The position numbers were made by a program, and so were the translations under genes. This document shows positions 39,044-47,687 of a stretch of 64,000 nucleotides of DNA, piece by piece (position 1 is the stretch's first letter; every line of letters starts with the position of its first letter). The notes below the pieces were generated by a model that saw only the letters and a program-made list of their open reading frames with translations, had not been told where the DNA came from and ran no database searches. This stretch comes from Thermococcus sp. Bubb.Bath (GTDB taxonomy: Archaea > Methanobacteriota_B > Thermococci > Thermococcales > Thermococcaceae). The stretch covers positions 1-64,000 of the forward strand of contig NZ_SNUR01000003.1 in the NCBI RefSeq assembly GCF_012027595.1, written 5' to 3'.

Positions 39044-39844
39044 ATGGATGTCGTTGAGGTCCTGTTCTACATTGAGATAATGGGAAGAGAAAGGGATTCC
39101 GTTGAGATGGAGTTGGGAGAGCTCAGCGCCAGGCTGAAAAGGGAGCGTTTCCGGGTAAAGCGGATTGATGTCGGTGAAGTCATAGAGGACGAGAGGATGG
39201 ATCCGTTGCGCTTTTCCTCCATCGTCGAGGTTGAACTTGAGGCCCCTCTGGACAAAGTTTTCCGGGCTGCGGTGGCCTACTCACCCACCATGGTCGAGGT
39301 TTTTAGGCCCGGCAGGATTGAGATAGCCGGGGCGAAACTCTCAAAGATCCTTCAGGACATCATCGGGGAAATCTCGACCGTTATGAAGGAGAAGGGGGTA
39401 ATGCCCTCCCTGCCCAAGCTCGATGACGTCCCAATGCCCCCAATCGGCTTCGACGAGGAGGAGCTATGGGAAATGATATACGAGGGGAGGAACATACTCT
39501 CCAGGCTTCACTTCAGGGTTAAGGGGGAAGATGAGAAAGTAGTGAGGGAGATACTGGCCAAAGCCCTCCTTGTTGAGGGATGTGGGGTCAACTCCCTCTC
39601 CGTTTCGGGAGGGGATGGTTTTACTGTTGAGGCGGAAGTGGTATCCTCCTTTGAGTCACTCGTGGGTGCGGTTGCCAAGTACCTGCCAGACGATGTGCAA
39701 ATAATCGAGCCGGAGGTAGTTGATATAACCCTCCCTGAGCTCCAGAACTCCCTCAGCGATTTGGGCTCCATTTCGATGGGGATAAAGCTGAAGGAGGAGA
39801 TGGAAGAGGCCTACGAGAGGGACGTCTTCTCCTTCCGGCTCTAA
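39044..39844 (+). CDS. Conserved hypothetical protein with internal duplication
   Basis: The 266-residue protein begins MDVVEVLFYIEIMGRERDSV two bases after the amrS stop, with GGTGGTAGG upstream. Two halves resemble each other: VEVELEAPLDKVFRAAVAYS...PGRIEIAGAKLSKILQDI and VEAEVVSSFESLVGAVAKYL...PEVVDITLPELQNSLSDL, joined by a Pro-rich linker (PKLDDVPMPPIG). No catalytic motif is visible. The close spacing suggests co-transcription with amrS. I cannot name the family. Confidence 0.75.
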   Translation: MDVVEVLFYIEIMGRERDSVEMELGELSARLKRERFRVKRIDVGEVIEDERMDPLRFSSIVEVELEAPLDKVFRAAVAYSPTMVEVFRPGRIEIAGAKLSKILQDIIGEISTVMKEKGVMPSLPKLDDVPMPPIGFDEEELWEMIYEGRNILSRLHFRVKGEDEKVVREILAKALLVEGCGVNSLSVSGGDGFTVEAEVVSSFESLVGAVAKYLPDDVQIIEPEVVDITLPELQNSLSDLGSISMGIKLKEEMEEAYERDVFSFRL

Positions 39845-39853
39845 ACCTTCGAA

Positions 39854-39863
39854 AAGTATATAG
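39854..39863 (+). promoter_or_regulatory. TATA box of the S-layer gene
   Basis: The element aagtatatag lies about 60 bases before the chosen ATG (39917), leaving an untranslated leader of about 30 bases with the strong ribosome binding site GGGGGG at 39906-39911. This is in keeping with high expression. Confidence 0.55.
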
Positions 39864-39916
39864 AGGAGAAAGGCCAGACCACTATGAGGAATGATAATGA
39901 TGACCGGGGGGTTAAT

Positions 39917-41806
39917 ATGATGAAGATGCTGGGTAAAAACGCAGCAAGGCTGTTTGCCCTGTTTGTGGGTTTCCTTGTGTTGCTTGGAATCGGTGGGGCT
40001 TCAGCTTCGTCCAGTTACATAGTGCCAAACGGTCTCTATGACATAAGCAACGTCCCCAAGAGCTTTTTCGTTAACCCGGACGGGACTCCGAACGTTAAAA
40101 TAGTGGTTGGAAGCTTCTCGAGCGCACAGGACGTGGCAAGCGCCGCGGATATAGCGGCTGCCCTGGGCAGTATCCTCTACAAGGAGGAAGAGGCCAAGGA
40201 CATATCCGTGGTGCTCAGAAAGGGCGGGAACGTAAGCACCGTGTTCCAGCAGGTGATATACCGCTACGACTACGACACCATGACCGTTGACCACAATCTT
40301 CCCTACAACAGCGGCCTCGTGGGATGGGCCAAGTCCTACAACGAACTTCCTGGGGACTACTGGTACAATGGCGCGGACTACACCGCCAACTACAGCACCT
40401 GGATGAAGTCGTTCTCCACCTCTTTCTCCGTGAAGAATGGCGACTCAGTTAACGGCAACTACCTCTACGGCTGGAACATTAAGATAAGGAGCCTGTCCCT
40501 CCTTCCGATAGACCCCGCCGACTGGAACGGGGTGGCCCCTCCAAAGCAGGCCGATGTTGAGATACCTCCAAGGGATATGGTGGTTTCCGTTGACTACACC
40601 CTCTACAACTATACCGTCGAGACTGAGAAGGTAATCCGCGAGGCCTATCCCGAATGGGGCGTGCCTGAGAAGACTACCGTTACCAACGAAAGCAGGATGG
40701 GCAACATGGTCGACGTTCTCCTCGACACGGGTTCAAACGCCACGATAAGGAACGTCGTAAGCCCAGGTGTCGAGGCGGGGGACGAGTTCACGCTCCTCGG
40801 AAAGAAGTACCTGGTCTTCTCCGTTGGTCACGGAAACTTCACCGCTGGGGAGGTTCTTGGAACGGACTGGTTCCCGCAGAACAAGAGCACCATGCTCGGC
40901 AACAGCCCGTGGAGGATAACCCTCGTTGGTGCTGACCCGCTTAAAGAGACCGCCATCGTCACTGTTGTGAACATCAAGACCGGCGAGCTCTACGGTCCGC
41001 TCATTCTCAAGCTGGGTGAGCCGACGAACGTAGTCGTCAGTGGAAACACAATTGAACTTCAGCTTAAGCTTGAGGCACTCTCCGAGAACCTCGTCCTTGG
41101 CAAGATAGCCAAGATCAGCGGCTACTCAAACATAAAAACCTACACCAGCGGAAGCGAGATAGAATATGGAAACCAGAAGTGGCTCATAAGTGTCGACTCC
41201 GACGGCCAGTATATAAAGAAGATAAGCCTCACGAACGAGGACGAGCTCACCGGGAACCCGCTCGACATCCTCGGTGTTTACACGGTTAAGTATTCCTTTG
41301 ACATGAAGTCCCTCAACGAGAAGGACGTTGACTTCGACATAAACAGGGACGGCAACATAACCGACACGAGCTTCGTGGTGGCCAAGGCCACAGTGACCAT
41401 CCTCCAGAACTCTCCAGTGATAAACGAGACCGTCGTTGCGGTCGGCGATAGAATTCCTGGAACGGACTACGTGGTGGCAGGTGTCCAGGGCGTGAAGAAG
41501 GTGGTCATTCACACGCCGACCAGCCAGATAACCATCTTAGACACTGAGGTCAACTTCGCCAATCCAGACTCCAACTACATCCTCGTGGGCTCCAACAAGG
41601 ACAACCTGCTCACGTCGATGATATTCGGGCACTACCACCTGCCCGTTGACTTCAGGGTCTGGTTCGGAGACTACCCGGTCTTAGGCTATATCCCGCACTG
41701 CAGCCTCCTTGGAGACAAGGGAGTCATCATAGTGGCGGGCTCAACGCCGAAGGCCACGAGGGAAGCCGCGGTAATCCTGATGCAGTACATAGCCGGCCTC
41801 TCCTGA
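39917..41806 (+). CDS. S-layer protein
   Basis: The 629-residue protein starts with the signal sequence AARLFALFVGFLVLLGIGGASA. The mature N-terminus (PNVKIVVGSFSSAQDVASAA) is the two-layer VxIVVG...A..IAA.LG pattern of archaeal S-layer proteins; the C-terminus has GVIIVAGSTPKATREAAVIL. N-glycosylation sequons are common. The size and pattern match the main Thermococcus S-layer protein. The protein would tile the cell surface. The ATG at 39917 is preceded by GGGGGGTT; the upstream ATG at 39884 would add an unneeded acidic stretch. Confidence 0.9.
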   Translation: MMKMLGKNAARLFALFVGFLVLLGIGGASASSSYIVPNGLYDISNVPKSFFVNPDGTPNVKIVVGSFSSAQDVASAADIAAALGSILYKEEEAKDISVVLRKGGNVSTVFQQVIYRYDYDTMTVDHNLPYNSGLVGWAKSYNELPGDYWYNGADYTANYSTWMKSFSTSFSVKNGDSVNGNYLYGWNIKIRSLSLLPIDPADWNGVAPPKQADVEIPPRDMVVSVDYTLYNYTVETEKVIREAYPEWGVPEKTTVTNESRMGNMVDVLLDTGSNATIRNVVSPGVEAGDEFTLLGKKYLVFSVGHGNFTAGEVLGTDWFPQNKSTMLGNSPWRITLVGADPLKETAIVTVVNIKTGELYGPLILKLGEPTNVVVSGNTIELQLKLEALSENLVLGKIAKISGYSNIKTYTSGSEIEYGNQKWLISVDSDGQYIKKISLTNEDELTGNPLDILGVYTVKYSFDMKSLNEKDVDFDINRDGNITDTSFVVAKATVTILQNSPVINETVVAVGDRIPGTDYVVAGVQGVKKVVIHTPTSQITILDTEVNFANPDSNYILVGSNKDNLLTSMIFGHYHLPVDFRVWFGDYPVLGYIPHCSLLGDKGVIIVAGSTPKATREAAVILMQYIAGLS

Positions 41807-41828
41807 CCTTTCCTTTTTGGTGGTCCGG

Positions 41829-42485
41829 ATGCGGCGCTCTACCTTCATTTTTCTTTCCGTCGTTCTGCTCCTAATTTTTGGGGCCTCACTCTGGGTTTTC
41901 TCAGGTTACTCCTTATACAACTCACTTTTCGATGAGAAGATGAAATCCGTGGTCAACGTTCAAATGGGCAACACCACTGTGGAGGTTGGTTCCTCATCCG
42001 TGGGGGACCCCTTGGCCTTCATAAACTCCACATTATATCACAAGTACTCTCGGGTAACGATAATCCTTGGAACCGGTGATACTAAAGATTACTGCGACAG
42101 GACCGGGAAATGCCAGTTCAGGACGCTGGCTGCTTCCTCCGTCTCCTGCCTAATCGGCAAACTCCTGGGTGCTTACTACTACGAGACCGCTAGGGAGATG
42201 GGCTACAACGACTCCTTTGCCCGGAGATTCGCCCTTGAGCACGTTTCGAGGGAGGTGTCCTCCCGCTGGCTTTCAACCTGGGACAAAATAGAGATTGGAA
42301 GGGGGAAGATTGGAAACGATAAACATCTCCTAATCATACTCAGGGGCCCCCTTGACGGCGCTGAGGGAAACAGGGTGTATTCCCCGAGAAAGGGTGTAGT
42401 GGTCATTGAGGCGCTTGATGAGAGAATCCTCTATGAGGAAGCCATCTTGCTCCAGGGGATAACAGGGGTGAGCTGTTCAACCTGA
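41829..42485 (+). CDS. Membrane-anchored protein with S-layer-like halves, 218 aa
   Basis: The protein starts MRRSTFIFLSVVLLLIFGAS, an N-terminal anchor or signal. The outer part has VTIILGTGDTKDYCDRTG...SVSCLIGKLL in the first half and GVVVIEALDERILYEEAILL near the end, both resembling the S-layer protein's VKIVVG...LG and GVIIVAG...REAAVILMQY segments. Two Cys (YCDRTGKC) may form a disulfide. GGTGGT is upstream of the ATG, 22 bases after the S-layer stop, so it is likely in the same operon and may assist S-layer anchoring; this is inference. Confidence 0.7.
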   Translation: MRRSTFIFLSVVLLLIFGASLWVFSGYSLYNSLFDEKMKSVVNVQMGNTTVEVGSSSVGDPLAFINSTLYHKYSRVTIILGTGDTKDYCDRTGKCQFRTLAASSVSCLIGKLLGAYYYETAREMGYNDSFARRFALEHVSREVSSRWLSTWDKIEIGRGKIGNDKHLLIILRGPLDGAEGNRVYSPRKGVVVIEALDERILYEEAILLQGITGVSCST

Positions 42486-42514
42486 CGAAATAGAATGGAG
42501 AGCGGAAGGAAATA

Positions 42515-43090
42515 TCACCACTCCTCTTCCTCTTCTATGAGATTGTACTTCTCAAGCTCCCTTATGAGCTTTTTAACGGCCTCCCAGGCATCGTCTTCGC
42601 TCTTTGCACCGGAACAGACGATTTTCCCGGAGGAGAACAGGAGTATCACGGCTTTGGGTTCTTTGACGCGGTATATTACGCCCGGAAACTGCTCGGGCTC
42701 GTACTCGCAGTTGGGAAGGCTGAGGGCAACGGCATCGAGGTTGAACTCTATACCGATGTCACCGCTGAATACCATGTTCTGTATATCAATCTGTGGGGGC
42801 TTCGTGAACTTCGTGCCCACCTTCCTCCTCAGGACGTCGGTCAGCTTGTTAACTGCGTTCTCTATGTCTTCGACGCTCTTGGCGCCGGTAACAACGAGCT
42901 TTCCGGAGCTGAATATCAGCAGGGCAACCTTAGGCTCCGTGAAGCGGCAGATTATTCCGGGGAACTCTTCGGGGTTGTACTTTGAACTGGGGCATATCTC
43001 TATAACCTTCTCAAGTTCGAGCTGGGCAAAGAGGTCAACAGAAGCGACTATATTCTCGATTCTGAGCTTAACGTTGCTCATATCTACCAA
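42515..43090 (-). CDS. tbp: TATA-box-binding protein
   Basis: The 191-residue general transcription factor has the two saddle repeats, each with [20 protein letters not shown] or [20 protein letters not shown] and [14 protein letters not shown] / [14 protein letters not shown]. The start [20 protein letters not shown] is the family N-terminus, and the end is the acidic tail EEEEEW seen in Thermococcales. It binds promoters with TFB, encoded at 61.9 kb. Confidence 0.98.
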   Translation of the reverse strand: MVDMSNVKLRIENIVASVDLFAQLELEKVIEICPSSKYNPEEFPGIICRFTEPKVALLIFSSGKLVVTGAKSVEDIENAVNKLTDVLRRKVGTKFTKPPQIDIQNMVFSGDIGIEFNLDAVALSLPNCEYEPEQFPGVIYRVKEPKAVILLFSSGKIVCSGAKSEDDAWEAVKKLIRELEKYNLIEEEEEW

Positions 43091-43223
43091 GGCTTACACC
43101 TCCGGGTGGTGGGTTTAAAAACCCCTTATAAATGAGGCACCTTGGGTTTTTAAACGTTTAGGTCAGCAATGCATGGAAAACCATTCCAATGTACCCTTTT
43201 ATTCATTAAAAAAGGAAAAGGAG

Positions 43224-44072
43224 TCACTTTTTGCTCTCCTGCCTCACGGGGTAGGGCATGAACTCAACGGTTCCCCGCTGCTTGACCGGCTGCCTGTAGA
43301 GTTCCATCAGGGTGTAGACCTCCTCCGGAACGTCGGTTTCAACGTGGAGGCCCAGTTCCTTGGCGTGGTCAACGGTTATAGGATAGTCATGCGTCCATCT
43401 GCCCTCTGTGAGTATCTGGGAGAGTTCCTTTGCTTTCTCCGCACCGTACCTGTCTTTGAGAAGGTAGAATATGAAATCCCTCACCTGTTTTATCGCCTTC
43501 TTTGCCACGTCGGCGAGTATAAGGGTCTGATCATCAGCTTTATCTGCTCCCTTCTGTTCTACTGCCCTGACTATGCTTGGTGCTGGGTACTGTCCGAGTT
43601 GGGGGTCGACCGGGCCGAGAACTGCGTTTGGATCCATTATTATCTTGTCCGCTGCAAGTGCTATAAGCGTTCCACCACTCATCGCATAGTGGGGAACGAT
43701 AACGCGGGTCTCCGCTGGGTGATCGTGAAGGGCCTTTGCTATCTGCGTTGCCGCTAAGACTAGGCCGCCTGGGGTATGGATTATTAGGTCTATGGGTTTA
43801 TCCTTCGGTGCGGTTCGTATGGCTCTCAGCACTTCCTCACTGTCCTCAACGCTGATAAATCTGTAAAGAGGGATTCCAAAGAAACCTATGCTCTCTTGGC
43901 GATGTATCATTGTTATAACTGTTGAGTCTCTCTTCCTGGCCAGCGTCCCCAATATCCTAATTCTGGCCGCTTGAAGCTGTCTGTACTGTAGCTGTGGCCA
44001 CAGTGGGAGGAACAGGAAATACAGGAGAAACACCCACCAGATAAGAGACCCAACATCGTATCCTGCGCTCAT
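43224..44072 (-). CDS. SDH-family Clp-fold membrane serine protease
   Basis: The 282-residue protein has an N-terminal membrane segment (SLIWWVFLLYFLFLPLWPQL) and a ClpP-like domain with DLIIHTPGGL and the nucleophile Ser in HYAMSGGTLIALAADKI; the GPVDPQLGQYPAPSIV motif is typical of the SDH (serine dehydratase-like proteinase) family. It is expected to cleave membrane-associated proteins. GGAGGT precedes the ATG at 44072; the longer frame has none. Confidence 0.92.
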   Translation of the reverse strand: MSAGYDVGSLIWWVFLLYFLFLPLWPQLQYRQLQAARIRILGTLARKRDSTVITMIHRQESIGFFGIPLYRFISVEDSEEVLRAIRTAPKDKPIDLIIHTPGGLVLAATQIAKALHDHPAETRVIVPHYAMSGGTLIALAADKIIMDPNAVLGPVDPQLGQYPAPSIVRAVEQKGADKADDQTLILADVAKKAIKQVRDFIFYLLKDRYGAEKAKELSQILTEGRWTHDYPITVDHAKELGLHVETDVPEEVYTLMELYRQPVKQRGTVEFMPYPVRQESKK

Positions 44073-44166
44073 GTGGATACCTCCTGTAAAGTTTGCATTT
44101 TTCCTCTTAAGCTTTTCTAAGGCAAGCTTAAAATGGCTCCCACACAACTATTTCTTGGTGAATGCT

Positions 44167-44586
44167 ATGAGCATGAGAAACACGATAGTGCTTGTTAGGG
44201 CCGATGACTTTCACAAGGCGAGCGTTGCCCTCTCTGACCTCGTCAGGTATGGAGGTATGAAAATCTTGGGGGATCCGCGGATAATTTCACCTGCTCTTTC
44301 GGAGTGGATTTTTGAGGAAATTAGTGGTGAGAAGCCGAGAAAGCGTTTCAACGCACATGTTGTGGCTCAGGTTGACCTGCCGCCGGCCAAAGTAATAGGG
44401 CGCCTCATGGACATCCACCCTCCCGCGCATATCCTAGTTATCCCCCCGGACGAGAACGCTTGGGAGGAACTTATGCGCTCCTGGGGCAGCTTCAAGAAGC
44501 TTAAGGGGTTCCACCCCCCGAAGAAGACGAAGGGAGAGGAGATAACGGAGTGGAAGAAGAGGAATAAGAGGCTTGGCGATTTTTAG
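44167..44586 (+). CDS. Conserved hypothetical protein, 139 aa
   Basis: The soluble protein starts MSMRNTIVLVRADDFHKASV behind GGTGA; the longer frame overlaps the divergent protease gene. The body has strand-helix alternation and a Pro-rich turn (IHPPAHILVIPPDENAWEEL), then a highly basic tail (FHPPKKTKGEEITEWKKRNK) that may bind nucleic acid. I do not recognise the family. Confidence 0.7.
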   Translation: MSMRNTIVLVRADDFHKASVALSDLVRYGGMKILGDPRIISPALSEWIFEEISGEKPRKRFNAHVVAQVDLPPAKVIGRLMDIHPPAHILVIPPDENAWEELMRSWGSFKKLKGFHPPKKTKGEEITEWKKRNKRLGDF

Positions 44587-44623
44587 TATCTAGTTGTCTC
44601 TCTCGCAGTGTTGAGGCAGCGCG

Positions 44624-45166
44624 TCACTTCTTCCTCTTCTTTATCCTGACGTTGGCTATGTCCCCAAGGGTGGGCTCGTAGTTTCTGGGGATGATTTTCT
44701 TTTCCTGAACCTCGCTTTCGACGCTCTCTATGAGCTTTATTTTGAAGTACTTTTCCAGCTTTCTTGCCTCTTTTATCGTCGGTTCGCGGTGCCCGTGGGC
44801 TATCGCACGCAGGTCGTTCATGGATAAGCCTATCTCCTGTGCCAGTTCCTGATAGCTCTTCTTTGACCGTTGTATTGCCTGATAAACCCTTTCAGCGTAA
44901 TCCTCAACGATCTCCTCCGCAACTAGGGGCCTCTCGGTTCTGGGCTTTGGTGCAGGTTTGGGCCTGGAAGGGGGCCTTGAGTACGTTCTCCTGGTCGGTT
45001 GCCTTCCGGTGGGCATTATGCTGAACGTTCCGGGTTTTTTGTGGGCGTATTTCTCGTAACATCTATCGCAGACGAGGAGCTCACTCCCCTCAATGCGGAT
45101 TATGTGTCCAGGTCCCCTGATGGGAGCTCCGCATATCTCGCAGTATTTCGGCTTCTCTTTTCCCAT
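44624..45166 (-). CDS. Multiprotein bridging factor 1 (archaeal MBF1)
   Basis: The 180-residue protein has an N-terminal zinc site (YCEICGAPIRGPGH and VCDRCYEKYA), a Pro/Arg-rich linker and a C-terminal Cro-type helix-turn-helix (SYQELAQEIGLSMNDLRAIA), the archaeal MBF1 layout. MBF1 is thought to act in translation with the small ribosomal subunit. The start MGKEKPKYCEICG is set at 45166; longer frames lie outside the conserved region. It is divergent from the GNAT gene. Confidence 0.92.
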   Translation of the reverse strand: MGKEKPKYCEICGAPIRGPGHIIRIEGSELLVCDRCYEKYAHKKPGTFSIMPTGRQPTRRTYSRPPSRPKPAPKPRTERPLVAEEIVEDYAERVYQAIQRSKKSYQELAQEIGLSMNDLRAIAHGHREPTIKEARKLEKYFKIKLIESVESEVQEKKIIPRNYEPTLGDIANVRIKKRKK

Positions 45167-45235
45167 CTTTACCACCTTCTTGCTCCGTTTAAAGTAGCCG
45201 TCAGACTTTTTAAACCCGACGATGAGGCCATATTG

Positions 45236-45760
45236 ATGAAGGGAGTTAAGATAGAAAAGCTTGAGAAGTTCGACAGGGATACCCTGGAGAGGCTGGTCGA
45301 GATATACATGGACGGATACGAGGGACTGCGTGAATACGGGGGAGAGGGCGTGGACTACGCTAGGGGATATCTCCGCTGGTGCTGGGTGAAGGCTAAGGAC
45401 GGTTTTTTCGTGGCGAAGGTTGGGGGCGAGATAGTTGGCTTCATAGTGTGCGATAGAGACTGGCACAGCAAGTACGAGGAGAGATCGGTTGGGGCGGTGC
45501 ATGAGTTTGTAATAGACTCCAGGTTCCAGGGAAAGGGAATCGGGCGGGCCCTTATGGACACTTGTCTCCGGTACCTGGAAGAGTCCTACGACCGGATTGA
45601 ACTGTGGGTTGGGGAGAAGAACGAGGGGGCCAAACACTTTTATGAGGAGTACGGCTTCAGGGTTGTCGGGAAGGAGAGGATCTGGAGGAGAATGGTCTTA
45701 GACTTGAAAAAGAATGAAAAGAATGATAAAGCTAAAAGTCGAAATACGGATGGTGATTGA
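45236..45760 (+). CDS. GNAT-family N-acetyltransferase
   Basis: The 174-residue protein has the GNAT fold with the acetyl-CoA pyrophosphate loop DSRFQGKGIGRALMDTCLRY and YEEYGFRVVGKERIWRRM. The acceptor is unknown. The ATG at 45236 lies about 25 bases after the TATA-like ctttttaaac, so the transcript may be leaderless. The last codons are near the next gene's start, suggesting an operon. Confidence 0.85.
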   Translation: MKGVKIEKLEKFDRDTLERLVEIYMDGYEGLREYGGEGVDYARGYLRWCWVKAKDGFFVAKVGGEIVGFIVCDRDWHSKYEERSVGAVHEFVIDSRFQGKGIGRALMDTCLRYLEESYDRIELWVGEKNEGAKHFYEEYGFRVVGKERIWRRMVLDLKKNEKNDKAKSRNTDGD

Positions 45761-45761
45761 G

Positions 45762-46055
45762 ATGCCATGTATACATCCCCCTGTTAAGGATTCTGTTGAG
45801 GGAATAAACGAGGAAAGCTTTATCAAAAAAGATGGGGGTAAGCTCCGTGTTCGTATATTCGGGGATGAAGGACCCCTTGAAACCACAATGGAGGGCTCGT
45901 TGAAGAGCGTCGAGGAGATAGCGGGGATGCTCGGTGTGGAACCCGATGGAGACAGGATAGAGGCTGTCGTTAACGGGACAAAGGTGATTATGGAGCGCGG
46001 AAGGCTCCAGCTGGAGTTTGAGAACGGCGAGAAAATGCTCCTTGAGAACGTCTAA
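45762..46055 (+). CDS. Conserved hypothetical small protein, 97 aa
   Basis: The start MPCIHPPVKDSVEGINEESF is set by GGTGAT six bases upstream, overlapping the last codons of the GNAT gene. The body is a small beta-rich unit (KLRVRIFGDEGPLETTMEGS and KVIMERGRLQLEFENGEKML) with a helix SVEEIAGMLGVEPDGDRIEA. I do not recognise it. Likely co-transcribed with the GNAT gene. Confidence 0.65.
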   Translation: MPCIHPPVKDSVEGINEESFIKKDGGKLRVRIFGDEGPLETTMEGSLKSVEEIAGMLGVEPDGDRIEAVVNGTKVIMERGRLQLEFENGEKMLLENV

Positions 46056-46104
46056 CTTGTTCTCTTTTCCGTTTCAAAGGAAATAGGTTAAAAGGAAACG
46101 GCCG

Positions 46105-46509
46105 TCATTTTAGAACCGGCCTGAACTTGTAGGAGTAGAGGATTATTCCGTCCTCGTCGAACTCCCTGACCTTTCTCGTGACCATCTCGACCTCCATTCC
46201 GAAGTCGATTTGGTCAGGCTCGACGTCCGTGAGCTGGGCAAGGACGACCGGTCCCTCCTCCAGCTGGACCAGGGCGAGTGGATATGGTTTGTAGTACTCA
46301 AAACCGCTCGGCGGGTTCCTAACTAGGGTCCAGCTTATTACCTTGCCCTTTCCGCTGAACTCGAAGGGCTCAACGTTCCTTGAGCCGCAGATTGGGCAGA
46401 CTTCCCTTCCTGGGAAGAAAACGTGTCCGTTCTCGCACTTTCCGCCGACCAACCTGTACTTCTCACCGAAGTGCCTCCAGTGACGGGCAACCTGCATCGG
46501 CTTCCCCAT
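46105..46509 (-). CDS. DUF35 / OB-fold zinc-ribbon protein of the HMG-CoA synthesis complex
   Basis: The 134-residue protein has an N-terminal zinc-binding ribbon (CENGHVFFPGREVCPICGS) followed by an OB fold (GKGKVISWTLVRNPPSGFEY). In archaea this protein bridges acetoacetyl-CoA thiolase and HMG-CoA synthase so the intermediate is passed directly. It is encoded directly after the thiolase and HMG-CoA synthase, the standard order. The first zinc pair is Cys-x3-His rather than Cys-x2-Cys. Confidence 0.93.
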   Translation of the reverse strand: MGKPMQVARHWRHFGEKYRLVGGKCENGHVFFPGREVCPICGSRNVEPFEFSGKGKVISWTLVRNPPSGFEYYKPYPLALVQLEEGPVVLAQLTDVEPDQIDFGMEVEMVTRKVREFDEDGIILYSYKFRPVLK

Positions 46510-46510
46510 T

Positions 46511-47677
46511 TCAGACCCTCCTAAGGATGTTTATGGTTATGTTTGAGCCGGTTCCACCTATGTTCTGGGTAAGGCCAACCTCAGCGTCGGGAACCTGTAT
46601 CCCTTCGGGAGCTTCTCCGCGAAGCTGAAGAACGGCTTCAACCGTCTGATAAACACCAGTGGCTCCAACAGGGTGTCCTCTGCTCTTTAGACCGCCCATC
46701 GTTTGTATTGGGTAGTCACCGTCTATTGCTATCTGTCCTTCCCTAGCAACGAGGGCACCCTTACCTTTCTCCGCAACGCCAATGGCCTCCAGGCTGAGCG
46801 CTGCCATGATAGTGAAGGCGTCATGGACCTCGAAGAAGTCGATGTCCTTAGCGGTTACCCCGGCCATTTTATAGGCTCTCTCCGCCGCTATCTTGGCTGC
46901 AGTGAGCGTGAGGAGATCCTCCCTGTTCGCGAGGTTTATTGTGTCTATGGCCCTTCCAAAGCCGGCTACCTCGACCATCTTTTCCTTTGGAACTCCTAAC
47001 TCCCGTGCCTTCTCCTTTGAGGTTATTATCACCGCCGCGGCACCATCGCAGACCGGCGAGGCGTCGAAGAGCTTGAGCGGGTCGGCAATGTAGGGACTCT
47101 TAAGGACAGTATCAACGGTTATCGGGCGCTTGAACATAGCGTATGGGTTTTTGGAACCGTTTGCGTGGGCGTTGACGGCGAAGTGAGCAAGGTCCTCTTC
47201 TGTGTAGCCGTGCTCCTTCATGTAGAGTCTCATGAGGAGGGCGTTGAGGGCGACGAAGCTCGCGCCGTGGAAGAGCTCCCAGTCAGCGTCTGCGGCGTAG
47301 GCAAGGTATCTCGTTGCGTCACTCGGCCAGGCGTCAGTCATCTTCTCGACGCCGACTACCGCCACAACATCCTCGAGTCCGCTCATAACCGCCTTTGTAC
47401 CTTCCTGAACCGCAGCACCACCTGAGGCGCAGGCGGATTCGATCTTAACCGCAGGGATGTGGCCGAGCCCGGCCCAGTCGGCTATGAGGGCGCCGAGGTT
47501 TTCCTGCTCTATGAAGGAGCCGGAGGCCATGTTCCCGACGTAGAGGGAGTCAACTTTGTCGATTCCAGCATCATCCATCGCGTTTAGGAGGGCCTCAACG
47601 GCTATGTCCCTAAGTGAAAGTCTCCAGTGCTCACCGACGGGTACCATACCTGCACCAATTATGACGGGCTTCTCCAT
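46511..47677 (-). CDS. Acetyl-CoA C-acetyltransferase (thiolase) of the mevalonate pathway
   Basis: The 388-residue thiolase condenses two acetyl-CoA. Its active Cys is in ESACASGGAAVQEG; the base His is in GHPVGATGVYQ; and FFEVHDAFTIMAALSLE is the conserved central motif. This SCPx-like group works with HMG-CoA synthase and DUF35. GAGGTGG precedes the ATG at 47677, which overlaps the end of the HMG-CoA synthase gene; the longer frame is unneeded. Confidence 0.95.
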   Translation of the reverse strand: MEKPVIIGAGMVPVGEHWRLSLRDIAVEALLNAMDDAGIDKVDSLYVGNMASGSFIEQENLGALIADWAGLGHIPAVKIESACASGGAAVQEGTKAVMSGLEDVVAVVGVEKMTDAWPSDATRYLAYAADADWELFHGASFVALNALLMRLYMKEHGYTEEDLAHFAVNAHANGSKNPYAMFKRPITVDTVLKSPYIADPLKLFDASPVCDGAAAVIITSKEKARELGVPKEKMVEVAGFGRAIDTINLANREDLLTLTAAKIAAERAYKMAGVTAKDIDFFEVHDAFTIMAALSLEAIGVAEKGKGALVAREGQIAIDGDYPIQTMGGLKSRGHPVGATGVYQTVEAVLQLRGEAPEGIQVPDAEVGLTQNIGGTGSNITINILRRV

Positions 47678-47687
47678 TTCAACCACC

